This document shows, piece by piece, positions 6,602-9,535 of a DNA stretch of 9,535 bases. Source of the DNA: CAYMST01 sp964393115 (GTDB taxonomy: Bacteria; Bacteroidota; Bacteroidia; Cytophagales; Cyclobacteriaceae). Location: contig CAYMST010000186.1 of NCBI GenBank assembly GCA_964393115.1, positions 1 through 9,535 on the forward strand, written 5' to 3'. Position numbers and translations under genes: made by a program. Numbering within the stretch: the stretch's first letter is position 1; each line of letters starts with the position of its first letter. The notes under the pieces are model-generated. The model did no database searches, was not told the DNA's origin, and worked only from the letters and a program-made list of their open reading frames with translations.

Positions 6602-7867
6602 ATGAAGAAGATCTACGCTTTTGCGCTTCTTGCTCTACTTGCAGCAGGAAAATCTTTTGGTCAGTTAAAGATCCAAGGGGAAATCAGACCAAGAACTGAA
6701 CTTTACAACGGTAATAACACGCCAAAAACGGATGATGGTAACGTACCTGGTCTTGCGACGCAACAAAGATCGCGTTTAACTCTTTCGTACCAAGGTGAAG
6801 GCTTTAAAATTGTATTTTCTCCACAATTAGTCCATTTCTGGGGACAAATGCCGCAAGCATACGATCTACTTGGTGACGGAGCTCCTGGAGCACCTGAATC
6901 CAACTTCTCAGTATTCGAAGCATATGCAGAATATGATTTGACTGATGCTACGAAATTGAAATTTGGACGTCAAGCTCTATCCTATGGTGATCAAAGAATA
7001 TTAGGAGCTCTTGGATGGGCTGCTTCTGGAAGAGCTCACGACGCTTTTGTAGGTAAATTTAAATTTGGTGATGTCAAGTTAGACGCTGGTTTCACGCTAA
7101 ACCAAACTAGACATTCAAACGATTTTAATCCAGAACTACAAAACATTAGAGCTGGTAACAAATCACTTCAATATTTATGGATGGATGCTCCTATGGGAGA
7201 CTCTAAGTTGACATTAATGGCTCTGAATGTATCGAACCTTAAAGCAACGGATGCCAACAACACCTTCAATGGATTGATTAATAATACTACTTTAGGAGTT
7301 CTACCAAAGTTAAAATTTGATGACATCACAGTTGACCTTTCAGGATATTACCAATTCAGTGGTGATAAACACACGGCGTGGTTAGCCTCGGCTGCTGTAA
7401 CATTTAAAACTGATTTCGCTCCAATTACTGTTGGTGCAGACATTGTCTCCGGTAAAGCATACGATGATACTGATGCTAAATCGAAAACATGGCAACAACC
7501 TTTCGGTACTAACCATAAATTTTATGGCTTAATGGATTTCTTCTATGTTGGTCCTGATGACGTAACTGCGGGGCTTAATGATTACTTCATTAAATCCGTT
7601 TTGAAAGCTGGATCAGGCAAACTTGTTACGCATTTACACTATTTCACAACGAACAAGGAATACCTGGTAACTGCTGATGATGGCGTAACCACAAGTGCTT
7701 CAACAGACGTTGGTGCCGAAATTGACCTAATCTATAAAACTAAAATCGCTAAAAAATTAGGTACAGCAATTGGTTATTCTCAGTTCTTCGCTGCTGATGA
7801 CTGGAACGTTTTGCCTAGCGGCGACTTCAACAACTGGGTATGGCTACAGTTAACAGCTAAATTTTAA
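6602..7867 (+). CDS. Alginate-export-family outer-membrane porin, probable anion (nitrate?) channel
   Basis: Outer-membrane beta-barrel of 421 residues. A Sec signal peptide covers about 1-20 (MKKIYAFALLALLAAGKSFG, cleavage before QLKIQGE). The mature protein starts with a short strand and the RPRTELY segment common in this family. The best family marker is at about 121-139, beginning FGRQALSYGDQRILG and followed by GRAHDAF. The GRQ...YGDQR pattern is typical of proteins annotated as alginate export/AlgE-like porins. Alternating polar and hydrophobic strands continue to the end, and the chain finishes in WVWLQLTAKF, with the terminal Phe expected for BAM-assembled barrels. The next gene, 38 bp downstream, encodes an NrtA-type solute-binding lipoprotein, and no alginate gene is in the window. 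A role as the outer-membrane pore for that transporter's small anionic substrate is therefore more plausible than alginate secretion. The fold is confident; the substrate is inferred. ATG 6602 is preceded by TAAGGTAAT. Confidence 0.88.
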   Translation: MKKIYAFALLALLAAGKSFGQLKIQGEIRPRTELYNGNNTPKTDDGNVPGLATQQRSRLTLSYQGEGFKIVFSPQLVHFWGQMPQAYDLLGDGAPGAPESNFSVFEAYAEYDLTDATKLKFGRQALSYGDQRILGALGWAASGRAHDAFVGKFKFGDVKLDAGFTLNQTRHSNDFNPELQNIRAGNKSLQYLWMDAPMGDSKLTLMALNVSNLKATDANNTFNGLINNTTLGVLPKLKFDDITVDLSGYYQFSGDKHTAWLASAAVTFKTDFAPITVGADIVSGKAYDDTDAKSKTWQQPFGTNHKFYGLMDFFYVGPDDVTAGLNDYFIKSVLKAGSGKLVTHLHYFTTNKEYLVTADDGVTTSASTDVGAEIDLIYKTKIAKKLGTAIGYSQFFAADDWNVLPSGDFNNWVWLQLTAKF

Positions 7868-7905
7868 TTTGAAATAATCAATTACCAAATAAATCTCTAA
7901 TAACA

Positions 7906-9282
7906 ATGAAGAAACATTTGATCAAAGTAATGTCTCTTGCTGTAGCAGTTATGTTTTTATACAGCTGCGGCGGAGGTAAGAAGACGACTTCTACTGAAAC
8001 AGTGGAAGAGACGAGCAGTACCGTACAACTCGATATCGAAAAGCCACAGTTAACATTTGGTTTTATCAAGCTTACAGACATGGCTCCTTTAGCTATCGCT
8101 AAGGAACTTGGTTACTTCGAAGATGAAGGGCTTTTTGTAACAATCGAAGCTCAGTCAAACTGGAAAAACGTCCTTGACAGAGTGATTGACGGACAGTTGG
8201 ACGGATCGCACATGTTGGCTGGTCAGCCGATCGCTGCAAACGCAGGATTTGGTCGTCAAGCAGAATTAATCACGCCTTTCTCAATGGATTTGAATGGTAA
8301 TGGTATTACGGTTTCCAATGACGTATGGGCTAAGATGAAACCTAACGTTCCAGCTGGTCCTGACGGTAAGCCTCTTCATCCAATCAAAGCAGATGCTATC
8401 AAGCCAGTAGTAGAGGAGTATAAGAATGCTGGTAAGCCTTTTAAAATGGGCATGGTATTCCCGGTTTCTACACACAACTATGAGATCAGATATTGGTTGG
8501 CAGCTGCTGGGATAAGTCCTGGATATTACAGTGCTGATAACATTCAAGGACAGATTGACGCTGATGTATTACTTTCAGTAACCCCTCCACCACAAATGCC
8601 TGCTACTTTGGAAGCTGGTACTATCTACGGATACTGCGTGGGTGAGCCATGGAACCAACAAGCGGTGTTTAAAGGAATTGGTGTTCCAGTGACTACCAAC
8701 TACGATGTATGGAAAAACAATCCTGAGAAGGTGTTTGTGATGACGAAAGAATTCACAGAAAAATATCCTAATACAGCTGTAGCGGTTACTAAGGCCCTTA
8801 TCAGAGCTGGTAAGTGGTTAGACACTCCTGGTAACAGACCAAAGGCAGTAGGTATTCTTTCAATGCCAGAATATGTTGGTGCTGACTCTGTAGTGATTGC
8901 TAACTCAATGACTGGCACTTTCGAATTCGAAAAAGGCGATAAGCGTTCAATGCCTGACTTCAACGTATTCTTCCGTTATCATGCCACGTATCCTTTCTAC
9001 TCAGATGGTATCTGGTTCCTAACACAAATGAGAAGATGGGGTCAAATTCCAGAATCAAAGCCTGATTCTTGGTACCATGAGACGATCAAGAAAGTATATC
9101 GTCCGGACATCTGGGAGAAAGCAGCTAAGCTACTCGTTGATGAAGGCAACTTGGTGGCATCAGAAGTTCCTGAGACTGATGGTTACAAAGCTCCTACCAC
9201 TGATTTCATTGACGGAATTAAGTATGACGGAAAAGATCCATTAGGCTATATCAAGAGTTTCCCAGTGGGGCTTAAAGACTAA
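7906..9282 (+). CDS. nrtA: CmpA/NrtA-family ABC transporter substrate-binding lipoprotein (nitrate, possibly nitrite or bicarbonate)
   Basis: Periplasmic solute-binding lipoprotein of 458 residues. The signal peptide is type II: a basic start, a hydrophobic core, then the lipobox LYSC with lipidated Cys21. GGGKK follows the Cys, with no acidic surface-export signal, so inner-membrane retention facing the periplasm or the inner leaflet of the outer membrane is expected. After a Ser/Thr/Glu-rich linker (about 27-45), the NrtA-like core begins with LTFGFIKLTDMAPLAIAKE. It carries GQLDGSHMLAGQPIA (96-110), THNYEIRYWLAAAGI (189-203), and CVGEPWN (244-250) followed by WKNNPEK (269-275). Candidate ligand residues by family analogy are Trp86, His190 and Lys270, with Glu247 nearby; I could not align these to a structure. 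The family separates nitrate from bicarbonate by a few pocket residues, so the substrate is likely but unproven. It shares the porin's transcript (38-bp gap, no terminator between), and a strong hairpin follows. Confidence 0.88.
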   Translation: MKKHLIKVMSLAVAVMFLYSCGGGKKTTSTETVEETSSTVQLDIEKPQLTFGFIKLTDMAPLAIAKELGYFEDEGLFVTIEAQSNWKNVLDRVIDGQLDGSHMLAGQPIAANAGFGRQAELITPFSMDLNGNGITVSNDVWAKMKPNVPAGPDGKPLHPIKADAIKPVVEEYKNAGKPFKMGMVFPVSTHNYEIRYWLAAAGISPGYYSADNIQGQIDADVLLSVTPPPQMPATLEAGTIYGYCVGEPWNQQAVFKGIGVPVTTNYDVWKNNPEKVFVMTKEFTEKYPNTAVAVTKALIRAGKWLDTPGNRPKAVGILSMPEYVGADSVVIANSMTGTFEFEKGDKRSMPDFNVFFRYHATYPFYSDGIWFLTQMRRWGQIPESKPDSWYHETIKKVYRPDIWEKAAKLLVDEGNLVASEVPETDGYKAPTTDFIDGIKYDGKDPLGYIKSFPVGLKD

Positions 9283-9307
9283 TACATTATAATTTCAATT
9301 ATTTATG

Positions 9308-9344
9308 AAGGTAACGGAGTGCACACAACTCCGTTACCTTTTTC
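9308..9344 (+). terminator. Strong intrinsic terminator or attenuator after the binding-protein gene
   Basis: A perfect 13-bp stem is formed by AAGGTAACGGAGT (9308-9320) and ACTCCGTTACCTT (9328-9340). The loop is 7 nt (GCACACA) and a T-run covers 9339-9343. The hairpin starts 26 bp after the stop codon of the binding-protein gene. It lies between that gene and the next same-strand start at 9500. It either ends the porin/binding-protein transcript or, with readthrough, protects its 3' end and lowers expression of the downstream gene. More binding protein than permease is a common arrangement in ABC operons. Confidence 0.85.
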
Positions 9345-9402
9345 AAAATTCCATCTGTGTGATTATTACTAGCCTTAGGACAGTTTATCATTAAGATTTA
9401 TG

Positions 9403-9418
9403 GCCGATTACAATCGGC
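9403..9418. promoter_or_regulatory. Perfect 7-bp inverted repeat GCCGATT-AC-AATCGGC
   Basis: Two 7-bp arms (9403-9409 and 9412-9418) are separated by only 2 bp. It lies 81 bp before the next start codon and 58 bp past the terminator T-run. With a 2-nt centre it would make a poor RNA hairpin unless inner pairs open, so a dimeric repressor or activator site is the better reading. I see no clear TAnnTTTG promoter beside it. Its relative GC-richness stands out from the AT-rich surroundings. Confidence 0.45.
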
Positions 9419-9499
9419 AAAACAGCTAAATCGAAGTAAAGAACAAGAACCAACCCATTGAGGGATTAAACTAAATAATCAAATAAAATAAGATAAGCA

Positions 9500-9535
9500 A
9501 TGAAAGAGAAAATTATCATAGAAATACGAATTATA
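9500..9535 (+). CDS. Start of a downstream gene, possibly the ABC permease (truncated by window end)
   Basis: An ATG at 9500 opens a frame of 12 codons that runs off the window, reading MKEKIIIEIRII. An A-rich stretch (AATAAGATAAGCA) precedes it, as is usual for Bacteroidota starts. The basic start followed by an Ile-rich run would suit the N-terminus of an inner-membrane protein. The gene that normally follows an NrtA-type binding protein is the NrtB permease, then one or two ATPases. Identity rests on position only; twelve residues cannot establish the family. Confidence 0.45.
   Translation, partial: MKEKIIIEIRII

Noticed and set aside
9306..9395. Short frame starting ATGAAGGTAACGG in the terminator
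   Set aside because: It begins inside the hairpin, has no ribosome-binding context, and is fully explained by the stem sequence.

Overview
The window looks like chromosome of a Bacteroidota bacterium, most likely a marine or environmental Cytophagia-type member. The evidence is a giant periplasmic two-propeller hybrid histidine kinase, A-rich ribosome-binding regions with little Shine-Dalgarno signal, a TAnnTTTG-type promoter -7 box in front of the porin gene, and moderately AT-rich DNA. Genus is not resolvable from the sequence alone.

Layout. (1) Bases 1-18 look like the 3' arm and T-tract of an upstream gene's terminator. (2) dapF (55-834, diaminopimelate epimerase, lysine and peptidoglycan biosynthesis) and nuoD (848-2056, quinone-site subunit of respiratory complex I) lie 13 bp apart as a small plus-strand operon. 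No other complex I gene is visible. (3) Convergent to them, on the minus strand, lies a 1284-residue hybrid sensor kinase (5967-2113): signal peptide, 14 propeller blades, Y_Y_Y domain, one membrane helix, HisKA, HATPase and a C-terminal receiver. It has no DNA-binding domain. (4) A 634-bp intergenic region (5968-6601) holds no convincing gene but is dense in symmetrical DNA: five TACGTA sites, a TTGAA-N4-TTCAA box, several hairpins, and a good Bacteroidota promoter. (5) Reading away from this region is a transport operon: an alginate-export-family outer-membrane porin (6602-7867), a CmpA/NrtA-family periplasmic solute-binding lipoprotein (7906-9282), a strong intrinsic hairpin (9308-9344), and the first 12 codons of another gene (9500-9535), probably the inner-membrane permease.

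Working model. The right half encodes an outer-membrane-to-periplasm import route for a small anion. Nitrate is most likely, with nitrite or bicarbonate as alternatives: the porin crosses the outer membrane, the lipoprotein captures the ion, and an ABC permease and ATPase would follow downstream. The hairpin after the binding-protein gene would give more binding protein than permease. The promoter appears to be under complex control: a CRP/FNR-like box about 70 bp upstream of the predicted start, and TACGTA sites that bracket the -7 box. Whether the divergent hybrid kinase controls this operon is open.

The most novel-looking signals are the TACGTA cluster and the linkage of an 'alginate export' porin to an NrtA-type binding protein.
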